Source: Polyangia bacterium
GTDB taxonomy: Bacteria; Myxococcota_A; Polyangia; Fen-1088
Reading direction: 5' to 3'
Length of the DNA stretch: 64,000 nt
NCBI GenBank assembly: GCA_036268875.1
Contig: DATATI010000046.1
Span: 26,094-90,093 of the forward strand
The notes beneath the pieces were generated by a model that saw nothing but the letters and a program-made list of their open reading frames with translations, made no database searches and was not told where the DNA came from. Each line of letters opens with the position of its first letter. Within the stretch, counting starts at the first letter, position 1. Both the position numbers and the translations under genes were made by a program. Shown here piece by piece: positions 1 to 8,980 of this stretch.

Positions 1-863
1 TGCAGGAGAACTCTGACGTCACCATCACCGTCGGCGATCCGACCCGCCTGCAGCAGGTGATGTGGAACCTGTTGTCCAACGCCGTGAAGTTCACGCCCAA
101 GGCCGGCCGCATCGGCGTGAATCTGCAACGCAAGGAATCCTGGCTGGTGGTCAGCGTCAGCGACACCGGCAAGGGCATCGAGCCGGCTTTCCTGCCGCAC
201 GTCTTCGATCCTTTTCGCCAGGCTGACAGCACCATCCGGCGCGCCCACGGGGGTCTCGGCCTGGGCCTGGCCATCACCCGCCAACTGGTCGAGCTGCACG
301 GCGGATCGATCGCCGTGAACAGCGCAGGCGAGGGGCACGGCACCACCTTTCAGGTCACCTTGCCGATCAGCGCCGTGCGGGCCGATCCCGAGGCGGTGCC
401 GCAAAGCCTGCGCGGGCGCGAACTCTCGCAGGCGACGTTCGACGTGCCGCCACAGCTGGCCGGATTGAAGGTGCTGGTGGTCGATGACGAGACCGACACC
501 CGGCAATTGATCAGGGCCATCTTGGAAAGCTGCAGCGTGCAGGTGGGCGAGGCGGCCAGCGTGGCCGAGGCCATCGCCGCGCTGGAGCAAGAGATCCCCG
601 ACGTCGTGATCTCGGACCTGGGAATGCCGGTCGAAGACGGGTATGTGTTGATTCGCAAGATCCGCGCGTTGCCGGCGGCGCGCGGTGGCAGCGTGCCGGT
701 GATGGCCCTGACCGCGTTCACCCGAGCCGAGGATCGCCTGGCCGCCTTGAACGCCGGCTTCACGTTGCACCTGCCCAAGCCCGTCGATCCCGCTGAACTG
801 GTGGCGGTGATGGCTGGCCTGCCCCGTTTCGGTCAGCGCGAGCGGGACGGCCAGCCGGCGTAA
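1..863 (+). CDS. Hybrid sensor histidine kinase, C-terminal part (5' end outside window)
   Basis: The reading frame is open from base 3, so the start lies upstream. What is visible is the end of a histidine kinase: an N box (NLLSNAVKF), a G1 box (DTGKGIEP), an F-box region (DPFRQAD) and a G2 box (GLGLGLAI), which together form the ATP-binding HATPase_c fold. After a linker comes a complete receiver domain with the acidic pair in VVDDE, the phospho-acceptor Asp in ISDLGMP, the conserved Thr in ALTAFT and the Lys in PKPVDP. The protein is therefore a hybrid kinase that can pass phosphate to its own receiver. The sensor domain and the phospho-acceptor His are not in the window, so the signal is unknown. 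A Ser/Thr kinase gene follows 52 bases later on the same strand. Confidence 0.93.
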   Translation, partial: QENSDVTITVGDPTRLQQVMWNLLSNAVKFTPKAGRIGVNLQRKESWLVVSVSDTGKGIEPAFLPHVFDPFRQADSTIRRAHGGLGLGLAITRQLVELHGGSIAVNSAGEGHGTTFQVTLPISAVRADPEAVPQSLRGRELSQATFDVPPQLAGLKVLVVDDETDTRQLIRAILESCSVQVGEAASVAEAIAALEQEIPDVVISDLGMPVEDGYVLIRKIRALPAARGGSVPVMALTAFTRAEDRLAALNAGFTLHLPKPVDPAELVAVMAGLPRFGQRERDGQPA

Positions 864-915
864 GTTCGCTGCTCAGGTCGTTCCGTGATTTTCACCCGTT
901 GTTTTCCGCCCAAGC

Positions 916-1866
916 ATGCACAGCGTATCGGGAGACGGTCCCATAATGGTTGGCAACACGATCGGCAATTATCGGGTAATGGCGCGGATCGCTCGTGGCG
1001 GGATGGGCGATGTCTTCCTGGCCGAGCACCAACGCATCGCTCGCCGGGCGGCCATCAAGGTGCTTCACCGCGACATCGTGCACGATCCGCAGATGCTGGC
1101 GCGCTTCTTCGACGAGGCCAAATCGACGTCGCTGATCAAGAACGACGGCATCGTGGAGATCTACGACGTCGACGTGGCCGCTGACGGCCGCGCGTACATC
1201 GTGATGGAGTACCTGCAGGGAGAGACCCTGGCGGCGCGGTTGCGGCGGCACGCTCGCCTGGCATGGACGGACGCCTGCAACATCGCCCGGCAGATCGCCG
1301 TGGCCGTCGGGGCGGCGCACGCCAAGGGCATCGTTCACCGCGATCTCAAGCCGGACAATATTTTTCTGGTCGCCGATCAGCTTGGCGGCAGCTCGATGAC
1401 GGTGAAGGTGCTGGACTTCGGCATCGCCAAGCTGCTGGAGGGCAATCCGGCCCGGCCATATCACACCGCGCCTGGCGCCCTGGTCGGCACGCCCGAATAC
1501 ATGTCGCCCGAACAATGCTGCGGTCTTGGCTGGATCGATCAGCGCGCGGACATCTATGCCCTCGGCTGCGTGCTGTTCAAGATGATCCGCGGCCGCGCGC
1601 CGTTCGTCTCGCCGCGCACCCGCGAGGTGATCGCCGCGCAGATGTTCGAGGAGCCGCCGCCGCTGGACGACACCGGAAAGCTGGCGCCGCCCTGGTTGCA
1701 CGATACCGTCGCCTGGATGCTGGCCAAGCAGCCGACCGATCGGCCGCAGTCGATGTCCGTGGTCGCCAAGGAGATGAGCCGCGGCCCCGGTTTTTGGCAC
1801 CCGGCCTGGGCGTCGTTGTGGCGGCCCTGGCGGTCACCCAAACAGCAGCGTCCATCCCATTCTTGA
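916..1866 (+). CDS. Ser/Thr protein kinase (Hanks type, soluble)
   Basis: A complete eukaryote-type kinase domain fills the first 290 residues: Gly loop ARGGMGDVF, ATP-binding Lys in AAIKVL, catalytic loop HRDLKPDN, DFG, and activation segment GTPEYMSPEQ. All catalytic residues are present, so it should be active. The protein is only 316 aa and no transmembrane helix follows the domain, unlike the other two kinases in this window; the Trp/Pro-rich end (about 25 residues) has no recognisable domain. Start may be ATG 916 or ATG 946; the kinase fold begins just after the second. Its TGA stop overlaps a TTG start of the following Omp85-like gene (TTGA), which suggests coupled translation. A frameshift near the T-run at 1788-1796 cannot be excluded, since the alternative frame reads straight into a hydrophobic segment. 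Confidence 0.92.
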   Translation: MHSVSGDGPIMVGNTIGNYRVMARIARGGMGDVFLAEHQRIARRAAIKVLHRDIVHDPQMLARFFDEAKSTSLIKNDGIVEIYDVDVAADGRAYIVMEYLQGETLAARLRRHARLAWTDACNIARQIAVAVGAAHAKGIVHRDLKPDNIFLVADQLGGSSMTVKVLDFGIAKLLEGNPARPYHTAPGALVGTPEYMSPEQCCGLGWIDQRADIYALGCVLFKMIRGRAPFVSPRTREVIAAQMFEEPPPLDDTGKLAPPWLHDTVAWMLAKQPTDRPQSMSVVAKEMSRGPGFWHPAWASLWRPWRSPKQQRPSHS

Positions 1867-3113
1867 TCGCGCCCAAGGCGTTTCTGATCGCCGGGGTGAT
1901 GACGTCGATCGTGGCGGCCTCGATCTCGAGCCACGCCACGCCGGCCACGCCGCCACCCGGCGAAGCCCGCCGCGAGTTCAACCTGTTCCCGCTCGTGGGC
2001 GGCGACAGCGACGTGGGCATCGGCTTCGGACAGGTCAGCGACTGGGCAAAGCTTGGCGCCGAATGCCAGTCGTTCTGCTGGCGCCTCGAGACGGCGGCGT
2101 TCATCAGCTTCAAGCTGCGCGACGACAACAGCCGACTTATCGTTCCCTTCCAAGACTATTACCTGCTGTTCAGCCGGCCCAGCCTGGGCCCGGGCGGGCG
2201 CTTCCGCCTTGATCTGCGGGCTTCGTTCACCGACGAGACGACGCTGCTTTATTACGGCATCGGCAACGCCGCGCCCGAGCCGCCGCCCAGCACGCCGCTC
2301 GCCGCCGAGGAATACAAGCGCATCCACCCGACGGCGACGGCGCTGGGACGAGCGGCGCTGGGCAAGGATTGGTTCGTCGAAGGCGGACTGCAGTACACGC
2401 GCAACTGGCTGACGGTGGCGCCGGACAGCTTGCTGGCGCAAATGCAGGCCGGCTCGTCGCCGGCGGCGCCGTTCCTGAAAGGCAACTTCGCCGCGCCCCA
2501 CGGCGTGGCGTTGATCGACATCGGTCTGCAGTACGACACGCGCGACAGCGAGATCGTCACCCGCGAGGGGATGTTCCACACCGCGCACCTGCGCATCAGC
2601 CCGCAGGTCGGCACCGCCCTGCCCTACGGCTATGAACAGCTGAACCTGACCGCGCGTTTCTTCTACACGCCGTGGCCACGCTGGCTGACCCTCTCGTGGC
2701 GGGTGGTCAATGATGTGATGGTCGGCTCCCCGCCGTTCTACGAGCTGGCCCGGTTCGAAGAGACGGCCGCCATCGGTGGCGTCAAAGGCGTGCGCGGCGT
2801 GCCGGCCCAGCGGTACTACGGCAAGGTCAAGCTGTTCCAGAATCTGGAGGCGCGCAGCGAGATCTTCCCGTTCACCATCGGGAACAAGCCGATGGTGCTG
2901 GGCGTGGCGTTGTTCGCCGACGCCGGCCGACTGTGGTCCGAGCTGGAAAAACGCCAAGACGATCTGGACGGCACCGGCTGGGGCATCAAATATGGCCTGG
3001 GCGGCGGCCTGCGTTTGCAACAAGGCCAGACGTTCGTGGTGCGCGCCGATCTGGCCTGGTCACCGGACGCCCATCCGATCGGCGCGTACTTCGCGGCCGG
3101 CGAGATTTTCTGA
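1863..3113 (+). CDS. Omp85/BamA-type outer membrane beta-barrel protein (surface antigen family)
   Basis: About 416 aa if TTG 1863 is the start. That start gives a plausible signal peptide (Lys, then hydrophobic core, then SSHA) and overlaps the upstream kinase stop as TTGA; GTG 1818, GTG 1896 or ATG 1899 are alternatives. The body is rich in alternating aromatic/polar strands, and the C-terminal third has the Omp85-like segment GVKGVRGVPAQRYYGK followed by NLEARSEIFPF and ALFADAGRLW, which match the conserved RGY and strand motifs of the BamA/TamA barrel domain. No POTRA domain is evident, so it is a barrel-only member like those annotated 'BamA/TamA family outer membrane protein'. It most likely sits in the outer membrane. 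The substrate or role is unknown; coupling to a Ser/Thr kinase is unusual. Confidence 0.8.
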   Translation: MIAPKAFLIAGVMTSIVAASISSHATPATPPPGEARREFNLFPLVGGDSDVGIGFGQVSDWAKLGAECQSFCWRLETAAFISFKLRDDNSRLIVPFQDYYLLFSRPSLGPGGRFRLDLRASFTDETTLLYYGIGNAAPEPPPSTPLAAEEYKRIHPTATALGRAALGKDWFVEGGLQYTRNWLTVAPDSLLAQMQAGSSPAAPFLKGNFAAPHGVALIDIGLQYDTRDSEIVTREGMFHTAHLRISPQVGTALPYGYEQLNLTARFFYTPWPRWLTLSWRVVNDVMVGSPPFYELARFEETAAIGGVKGVRGVPAQRYYGKVKLFQNLEARSEIFPFTIGNKPMVLGVALFADAGRLWSELEKRQDDLDGTGWGIKYGLGGGLRLQQGQTFVVRADLAWSPDAHPIGAYFAAGEIF

Positions 3114-3335
3114 CGCTGTCACAATGGCGATTGTCGCGCGCGGCGCGCGGCGGTCCGAGATCCTCTTCACACGCGCGACACCTGACCGCGACCGGGCGCT
3201 CGCCAAAACGGTTCTGAAACGTCGCCGAGGCGCATCGCGCGCTCACTTACAGTGGCCGGCATTTCCTGGGCGACGTCCGCTTCTTCCGCGGCCGTCGTCG
3301 CCGTCACTGAAGTCTCTGCGAAAAGGACACAGCCA

Positions 3336-5762
3336 ATGAAGAAGGTCACCATCGTGAGTGCCATCGTGTTCAGCGGATTGGCGGCAGGCGCCTGGATAGG
3401 CGGCTGCACCAGCGATCCGACCGGCTCTGTGCCGACTCAGAATTTGGGCGACGCCCAGTTCGACCTGCAGGTCGGCGGCGGTCTGACGCTGAAGACCCTC
3501 AGCTACACCATCACCGGTCCAGCGGGATTTTCCCGCCTGGGCACCATCGACGTCAGCAACAGCGCGACGGTCAGCGCGGTCATTACCGGGATTCCATTTG
3601 GCGTCGGGTACCAGATCAGCCTGCACGGCACCACCGTCGATGGTGCGGCGATGTGCATGGGCATGGCGACGTTCGACATCAGCAGCGCCACGACCCAGTC
3701 GGTGCCGGTGCACCTGACCTGCCAGATTCAACCCGGCACCGGCAGCATTTCGGTGAACGGCTCGATCAACGCCTGCCCGCGCGTCGACGGCATCGGCGCC
3801 AGCCCGGCAGAGGCGGCGGTGAACGGCACCATCGCGCTGTCTGCGGTGGCCGCCGACGTCGACCACGGCCCGGCGCCGCTGACCTTCAACTGGACCAGCA
3901 CCGGTGGCACGTTGACCGACGCCAGCAGCGCCAACGCCACCTTGACCTGCACCAAGGTCGGGATGGTGACGGTGACCCTGGCCGCCTCCGACGGCGATCC
4001 GGCCTGTTCGTCAACGGGCTCGGTCGACGTGGTCTGCTCCGAGCCGACGCCGCAGACGCCGATCAAGCACGTCATCGTCCTCATCGGCGAGAACCGCTCG
4101 TTCGATCATGCCTTCGGCACGTACGTCCCGAGCGAAGGCCAGGCGGTTTCAAATCTGTTATCGAAAGGGATCGTGAACGCCGACGGCACGCCGGGCCCGA
4201 ACTTCGCGCAGTCGGCGCAAGCGATGGCCGCTGCCCAGGACGGCTTTTGGATCGCCCCCGCCAGCAAGACGCCGTACACCACGCTGCCACCGCCCAGCAC
4301 GTCGGGCGCCCCCAGCGCGCAGCGGCCCACCGCCCCGCCCTTCGTCACCGTCGACCAGGCGGCGGCGGAGACGGACATGGATCCGGCGCAGCTGCTCTTG
4401 CTGACCACCGGCGCCACCGGCCTGCCGGCGCGCGTGGTCGACACGCGCGTGACCAACGCCGCCAACCTGCCGAACGGCGCCTTCCAGTTGACCGGCCCGA
4501 ACATGCCGTACGACGCGTACACCGGCGACACCATCCACCGCTTTTATCAAATGTGGCAGCAGGCCGACTGCTCGGTCATGAACGCCACCGTGTCGAACCC
4601 CAGCGGTTGCATCAACGACCTGTTCCCGTTCGTGGCCATCTCGTTCTCCACGGCGGACAACGGCGTCGGCAGCTCGATGGCGTTCACCAACGTGGGCAAC
4701 GGCGACATGCCGCTGCTGAAGATGCTGGCTGACAACTATTCGATGAGCGACAACATGCACCAGTCGGTGATGGGCGGCACCGGCGCCAACCACTCGCTGG
4801 CCGTGTTCGGCGACGCCGTGGCCTGGACCGACGGCATGGGTAACCCGGTTCCGCCGCCGCCGAGCCAGATCGCCAACCCCAACCCGCGCGCCAGCACCAA
4901 CAACCGCTACTCCGTCGACGGCGCGTTCAGCAACTGCTCGGATACCAGTGCGCCCGGCGTGGCCCCGATCGTCGACTACCTCGGCTCGCTGCCGCACCAC
5001 CCGAACCCGAACTGCGCCGCCAACACTTACTACTACCTGAACAATACCAACCCGGCCTATGACCCGCACGGTGTGTTGCAGTCGGGCACCGTGGTGCCGC
5101 CGACCAGCCAGCGCTCGATCGGCGATTCGCTGACCGAGAAGGGGATCTCGTGGCGCTTCTACGGCGGCGGCTTCAACCGCGGCAGCGGCTACTGCCAGAT
5201 CTGCAACCCGTTCGAGTACCAGACCCAGGTCATGGCCGATCCGGCCGCCCGCGCCGAGCACATCAAGGACACCGTCGACATGTACACCGACATCACCAAC
5301 GGCACGCTGCCGGCGGTTTCCTACGCCCACCCCGACGGCGCGCTGGACGGCCACCCGTCGTCGTCAAAGCTGGATCTTTTCGAAGCCTACGTGGCGAACA
5401 TCCTGGCCAAGCTGGAAGGCAACCCCACCCTGAAGGCCAGCACGGTCGTGATGATCACCTTCGACGAGGGCGGCGGTTACTACGACAGCGGCTTCATCCA
5501 GCCGGTCGACTTTTTCGGCGACGGCACCCGCATCCCGCTGATCGCGGTCTCGCCGTTCAGCAAGGGCGGCAAGGTCAACCATGGTTATGCCGACCACGTT
5601 TCGATCCTGAAGTTCATAGAGCGCAACTGGTCGCTGCAGCCGATCACCGGCCGCAGCCGCGACAACCTGCCAAACCCGACGGTCAGCAGCGACGATGCGT
5701 ATGTTCCCACCAACATGCCGGCGCTGACCGATTTGTTCGATATGTTCGACTTTAACCAATAG
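3336..5762 (+). CDS. Lipoprotein phosphoesterase, AcpA/phospholipase C family, with PKD-like domain
   Basis: Start ATG 3336 is preceded by AAAAGGA and gives a lipoprotein signal ending in WIGGC (Cys24). Residues about 140-235 form an Ig/PKD-like domain with paired Cys. From about 245 onward the protein matches the phosphoesterase family PF04185 of the alkaline phosphatase superfamily: HVIVLIGENRSFDHAFG holds the metal-binding N-R-S-F-D-H motif, and ITFDEGGGYYD and NHGYADHVSILKFIE supply the later metal-binding residues. Family members hydrolyse phosphomonoesters or phospholipids outside the cytoplasm (acid phosphatase AcpA, phospholipase C). It is about 800 aa, longer than typical because of the N-terminal extension. 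A strong terminator directly follows. Which phosphoester it cleaves cannot be told from sequence. Confidence 0.9.
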   Translation: MKKVTIVSAIVFSGLAAGAWIGGCTSDPTGSVPTQNLGDAQFDLQVGGGLTLKTLSYTITGPAGFSRLGTIDVSNSATVSAVITGIPFGVGYQISLHGTTVDGAAMCMGMATFDISSATTQSVPVHLTCQIQPGTGSISVNGSINACPRVDGIGASPAEAAVNGTIALSAVAADVDHGPAPLTFNWTSTGGTLTDASSANATLTCTKVGMVTVTLAASDGDPACSSTGSVDVVCSEPTPQTPIKHVIVLIGENRSFDHAFGTYVPSEGQAVSNLLSKGIVNADGTPGPNFAQSAQAMAAAQDGFWIAPASKTPYTTLPPPSTSGAPSAQRPTAPPFVTVDQAAAETDMDPAQLLLLTTGATGLPARVVDTRVTNAANLPNGAFQLTGPNMPYDAYTGDTIHRFYQMWQQADCSVMNATVSNPSGCINDLFPFVAISFSTADNGVGSSMAFTNVGNGDMPLLKMLADNYSMSDNMHQSVMGGTGANHSLAVFGDAVAWTDGMGNPVPPPPSQIANPNPRASTNNRYSVDGAFSNCSDTSAPGVAPIVDYLGSLPHHPNPNCAANTYYYLNNTNPAYDPHGVLQSGTVVPPTSQRSIGDSLTEKGISWRFYGGGFNRGSGYCQICNPFEYQTQVMADPAARAEHIKDTVDMYTDITNGTLPAVSYAHPDGALDGHPSSSKLDLFEAYVANILAKLEGNPTLKASTVVMITFDEGGGYYDSGFIQPVDFFGDGTRIPLIAVSPFSKGGKVNHGYADHVSILKFIERNWSLQPITGRSRDNLPNPTVSSDDAYVPTNMPALTDLFDMFDFNQ

Positions 5763-5770
5763 TGACCGTG

Positions 5771-5816
5771 AGTCGGCGCCGGTCGTGCTGGAAATGGCCG
5801 GCGCCGACTGCTTTTT
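5771..5816 (+). terminator. Rho-independent terminator after the phosphoesterase gene
   Basis: Bases 5771-5782 and 5798-5809 are a perfect 12-base inverted repeat (AGTCGGCGCCGG and its complement) with a 15-base loop, followed by GC and five T residues. It lies 8 bases after the phosphoesterase stop and 10 before the next start, so the two genes are probably separate transcription units despite the short gap. Confidence 0.85.
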
Positions 5817-5825
5817 GGGGATGGC

Positions 5826-7193
5826 ATGATCGAGACTGGAAACGGAACCCGCCAGACGGTGTGTCTGATCGCGGCGATTTCGTTGGCGGCTTGTTCGAAG
5901 GTCGAGCCGGCGGCCGGCGCGCACGTTTCTGTTTCGCCGGCGATCGCGACCGCGCCGGGACCGGCGGCGGCGCCTTCGCGCGCGCTCGGCCCAGCCGCAG
6001 CCGTGGGCAAACTTTTGTTCTTCGACAGGACGCTGTCGGCGTCCGGCGAGCTGGCCTGCGCCACGTGTCACGATCCCGACCACGCCTATGCGCCGCCGAA
6101 TCATCTGGCGGTGCAACTGGGCGGCCCCCAGCGGAACTCCCCTGGTCGGCGGGCGACGCCCTCGCTCCGTTACAAAGAATTTACACCGGGCTATGCCGAC
6201 CTCCTGGACAACCCCGACGGTTTCAGCGCGCCGGGACCGGGCGGCGGCTTCGCCTGGGACGGCCGCGCCGATTCATTGGCCGAACAAGCGAAGGCGCCGC
6301 TGCTGTCGCCGTTCGAGATGTCCAACACCGACGCCGCCGACGTGATCAAGAAACTGCGGGCCTCCTCCTCGGCGGCGGCGTTCATTCAAACGTTTGGCGC
6401 CGCCGCGCTGGCCAACGTCGACCTTGCCTTCAGCAAGGTGCAGCTGGCCCTGCAATCCTTCCAGCTAGAAGACGTCAGCTTTCATCCTTACAACAGCAAG
6501 TACGATCTCTTCCTGTACAAGAAGCCGGGCGGCGAGCTGACCGCCGCCGAGCAGCGCGGCCTGACCGTCTTTCGCGATCAGAAAAGCGGCAACTGCATCG
6601 GCTGCCACCTGCCCGATGCCAGCATGGACGACGGCGCCCCGGCGCAGTTCACTGACTATTCGTTCGCGGCCATCGGCGTCCCTCGCAACCCGCAGATTCC
6701 CGCCAACCGCGATCGCCGCTACGGCGACCTGGGCATCTGCGGCCCGCTGCGCGCCGACCACGGGCGCTTCCCCGAATACTGCGGCCTGTTCAAGACGCCG
6801 ACCTTGCGCAACGTCGCCACCCGCGGCGTCTTCTTCCATAACGGCGTCATTCATTCGCTGGAACAGGCTTTGCGCTTCTACAACACCCGCGACACCCGAC
6901 CGGAACTCTGGTACCCCACCGTCGGCGGCCGCGCCAAAGCCAAGCCTGATCCCGATTTCCCGCGCTATGGCCTCATCACCACCCAGTACGTCGGCGGCCG
7001 CGTGCAAAAGTACGACGATCTGCCGCCCGCGCACCGTCCGAACGTCGACAAGCAACTGCCCCTCGACGGACGAGCAGCGGGCAGCAAACCGCCACTGAGC
7101 GAACGAGACGTCAACGACCTGGTCTGCTTCCTTCGAACGCTTGACGACGACTATCACCCCGGGACGCCGCCGGCGACTGGCTGCACCGACTAG
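5826..7193 (+). CDS. Di-haem cytochrome c peroxidase / MauG-family lipoprotein
   Basis: 455 aa with a lipoprotein signal (SLAACSK). Two c-type haem sites are visible: CATCH at about residue 78 and CIGCH at about residue 258, spaced as in bacterial di-haem cytochrome c peroxidases. Further family signatures are GKLLFFDRTLS before the first haem and FKTPTLRNVATRGVFFHNG with SLEQALRFYN near the end. These proteins act outside the cytoplasmic membrane, reducing hydrogen peroxide or oxidising protein or organic substrates. The neighbour upstream is a PF04185 phosphoesterase, but a terminator separates them. Start ATG 5826 sits in GGGGATGGCATGATCG; no better start exists before the signal peptide. 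Confidence 0.92.
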   Translation: MIETGNGTRQTVCLIAAISLAACSKVEPAAGAHVSVSPAIATAPGPAAAPSRALGPAAAVGKLLFFDRTLSASGELACATCHDPDHAYAPPNHLAVQLGGPQRNSPGRRATPSLRYKEFTPGYADLLDNPDGFSAPGPGGGFAWDGRADSLAEQAKAPLLSPFEMSNTDAADVIKKLRASSSAAAFIQTFGAAALANVDLAFSKVQLALQSFQLEDVSFHPYNSKYDLFLYKKPGGELTAAEQRGLTVFRDQKSGNCIGCHLPDASMDDGAPAQFTDYSFAAIGVPRNPQIPANRDRRYGDLGICGPLRADHGRFPEYCGLFKTPTLRNVATRGVFFHNGVIHSLEQALRFYNTRDTRPELWYPTVGGRAKAKPDPDFPRYGLITTQYVGGRVQKYDDLPPAHRPNVDKQLPLDGRAAGSKPPLSERDVNDLVCFLRTLDDDYHPGTPPATGCTD

Positions 7194-7252
7194 TTCACCG
7201 CCTCGACCAATCGCCGCCTGCCGGTGCGGACGGCGGGCTATGACAAACGTCC

Positions 7253-7474
7253 TCAGCGCGGCGCCGGTGCCCGCGCTGCTGGCTCTACCGCCGGCGGCGG
7301 TGAATTATGCCGCGGTTCCGTCAAGGCCGCGGCGTTGCGCGAGACGTGGCGGCCTCGAAATCCCGAGGCCACCACCCCGATCAAGATCGCCACCAGCGCC
7401 ACCGCCAGCAAAGCCACCACGATCCACGTTCCTCGACCCTTCTCGAAGCTCCGCATGAGGGCGCGATCGTTCAT
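7253..7474 (-). CDS. Small single-span membrane protein, function unknown
   Basis: About 73 aa from ATG 7474 (ATG 7510 would add 12 residues). One strong transmembrane helix (TWIVVALLAVALVAILIGVV) follows a basic N-terminus, and a Pro/Ala-rich tail follows it. It lies downstream of the GH16 gene on the same strand with a gap of about 55 bases and could be co-transcribed. No family recognised. The hydrophobic segment is the only evidence that the frame is real. Confidence 0.42.
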   Translation of the reverse strand: MNDRALMRSFEKGRGTWIVVALLAVALVAILIGVVASGFRGRHVSRNAAALTEPRHNSPPPAVEPAARAPAPR

Positions 7475-7528
7475 GAGATCCAATGGTGGATCCGATCGAC
7501 GCCGGCGCAATGGCCGCAGGCGCGGCCC

Positions 7529-8854
7529 CTACGGGTACGGCACCTCGCTGGCGTTGTTCTGCGAGAACTTGGTGTCGGCGGCGGGCAGGCAGCCGGGCGT
7601 CGGGGAGCAGGGATACGTCGTCTCGCTGGCGAGCTTGTAAAAGCGAAACGAATCGTACTCGCTCTTCAGTGGATAGTTGTTGCCCGCCGGATCGCCAAAG
7701 TGCGGGCCGCCGAACACCCACAGGTTCATCATGATCTTCGCCGACAGGTTGGGGATCTTCGGCGTGCTGCCGCCGTTGCCGTTTCCGCCCCCGTACGAAT
7801 GAATCACCTTGCCGTCCAGGTACCAGGTCACGCTGGTGGGCGTCCATTCGAACGCGTACGTGTGAACGTCGGTCTGGATATACGTCGCGCTCATCGGATC
7901 GGCGACGAAGGCCGCGCCGCCCGGATATCCGGGGACGCCGGCGCCGGTGTTGACGAAGTCGACGACGTTGCCGGCCACCTTGTGCACGATCGATCCGCCG
8001 TTGCCGTCGTCCCACGGCTCCAATTCCAGATCGACCTCGTTCCAGGCGGTCCACTTCGGCGTGCGGAACAGGAACATGGTGGCCAGGTATCCGCCCTTGG
8101 TCGGGTCGGCGTTGGCGGTCGGCGACTTGTATGTCACCTCGTAACGGCCATAGCGATAGTTGTTGTACTTGGTGCGGAACTCGCCGCTGACCACGGTGCG
8201 TCCGGTCGGCTTGCCGGTGGCGCTGTTGTAGTCGGATTCGGAGTACGAGGTGTAATTGCCGGGCTGGTTCTGCGGCATCGCGCTGATGACCATCTTCCCG
8301 TTGGCGAAAGTGATCTGCGATTTATTGAACCAGGTGGCACCATCAGCCGGGGCGCCGTCGGACCAGGTCCACACCGGATCGTGGTCGAGGTCCAGGGTGC
8401 CGCAAAAATCTTCCACCATCGACAGCGCATAGCCATTGTAGGTCGGATAATTCGCGCTGGCGTCGCAGTGGCCGATCACGCCGTTCGGGCAGACGCCGCA
8501 ACCGGTGCCGCTGGCGCCCGCGCCGCCGTCGCTGCCGCCGGTGCCGGTGCCGGTATCGGACTTGGTGTCCGCGCTGGCGTCGACGCCGCTTGAACCGCCG
8601 CTGCTGCTGCCGCCGCTGCCGACCACGCCGCCCGTGCCGGTGGTCGATGATCCGCCGGCGCCGCCGCTGGCGCCGCTGCTCCCACCGCTACTGCCGCTGC
8701 TGCCGCCGCTGGCGCCGCTGCTCCCACCGCTGGCGCTGTTGCCGCTGCCGCCGCTGCCGGGACCTGAACCGGAACCACCGTTTGAACACGCGGCCACGGC
8801 GACAGTCATCGACGTTGCCACAATCGCCATCGCGAAATTGAATCGGACCTGCAT
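7529..8854 (-). CDS. GH16-family endo-beta-glucanase lipoprotein
   Basis: 441 aa. A lipoprotein signal ends in VAAC, followed by about 100 residues of Gly/Ser/Ala linker that contains direct repeats of GASGGSSG. The folded part begins at about residue 120 and carries the GH16 catalytic motif E-x-D-x-E as NEVDLELEP, with the typical preceding strand GRYEVTYKSP and later HTYAFEWTPTSVTWYLDG and MMNLWVFGG. GH16 enzymes cleave beta-1,3/1,4-glucans (laminarin, lichenan) or related galactans by a retaining mechanism, with the first Glu as nucleophile and the second as acid/base. The long linker suggests a surface-tethered enzyme. RBS AAAGGGAG precedes ATG 8854. The exact substrate cannot be assigned. 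Confidence 0.92.
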   Translation of the reverse strand: MQVRFNFAMAIVATSMTVAVAACSNGGSGSGPGSGGSGNSASGGSSGASGGSSGSSGGSSGASGGAGGSSTTGTGGVVGSGGSSSGGSSGVDASADTKSDTGTGTGGSDGGAGASGTGCGVCPNGVIGHCDASANYPTYNGYALSMVEDFCGTLDLDHDPVWTWSDGAPADGATWFNKSQITFANGKMVISAMPQNQPGNYTSYSESDYNSATGKPTGRTVVSGEFRTKYNNYRYGRYEVTYKSPTANADPTKGGYLATMFLFRTPKWTAWNEVDLELEPWDDGNGGSIVHKVAGNVVDFVNTGAGVPGYPGGAAFVADPMSATYIQTDVHTYAFEWTPTSVTWYLDGKVIHSYGGGNGNGGSTPKIPNLSAKIMMNLWVFGGPHFGDPAGNNYPLKSEYDSFRFYKLASETTYPCSPTPGCLPAADTKFSQNNASEVPYP

Positions 8855-8980
8855 CTTTGGCGCTCCCTTTCATCCGCAAGGACGGAGACGTTACGAATAA
8901 TCTGCCCCAAAAGTGAGTGGGCCGGGGTGCGAGAAACAGTTGCCGCCCCGAAATCGTTCGCCTTGACCGTAAGATCGCTG

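Noticed and set aside
892..1800. Long open frame antisense to the first kinase
   Set aside because: GC-rich shadow; no recognisable domain, His/Arg-rich composition.
4158..5354. 398-codon open frame antisense to the phosphoesterase
   Set aside because: Composition is Val/Arg/Gly repeats from codon bias; the sense gene is certain.
7307..8593. 428-codon open frame antisense to the GH16 gene
   Set aside because: Shadow of the GH16 coding sequence; no motif.
8600..8770. Repeats that could suggest a CRISPR or tandem array
   Set aside because: They are codon-level repeats of the Gly/Ser linker of the GH16 lipoprotein; no spacers.
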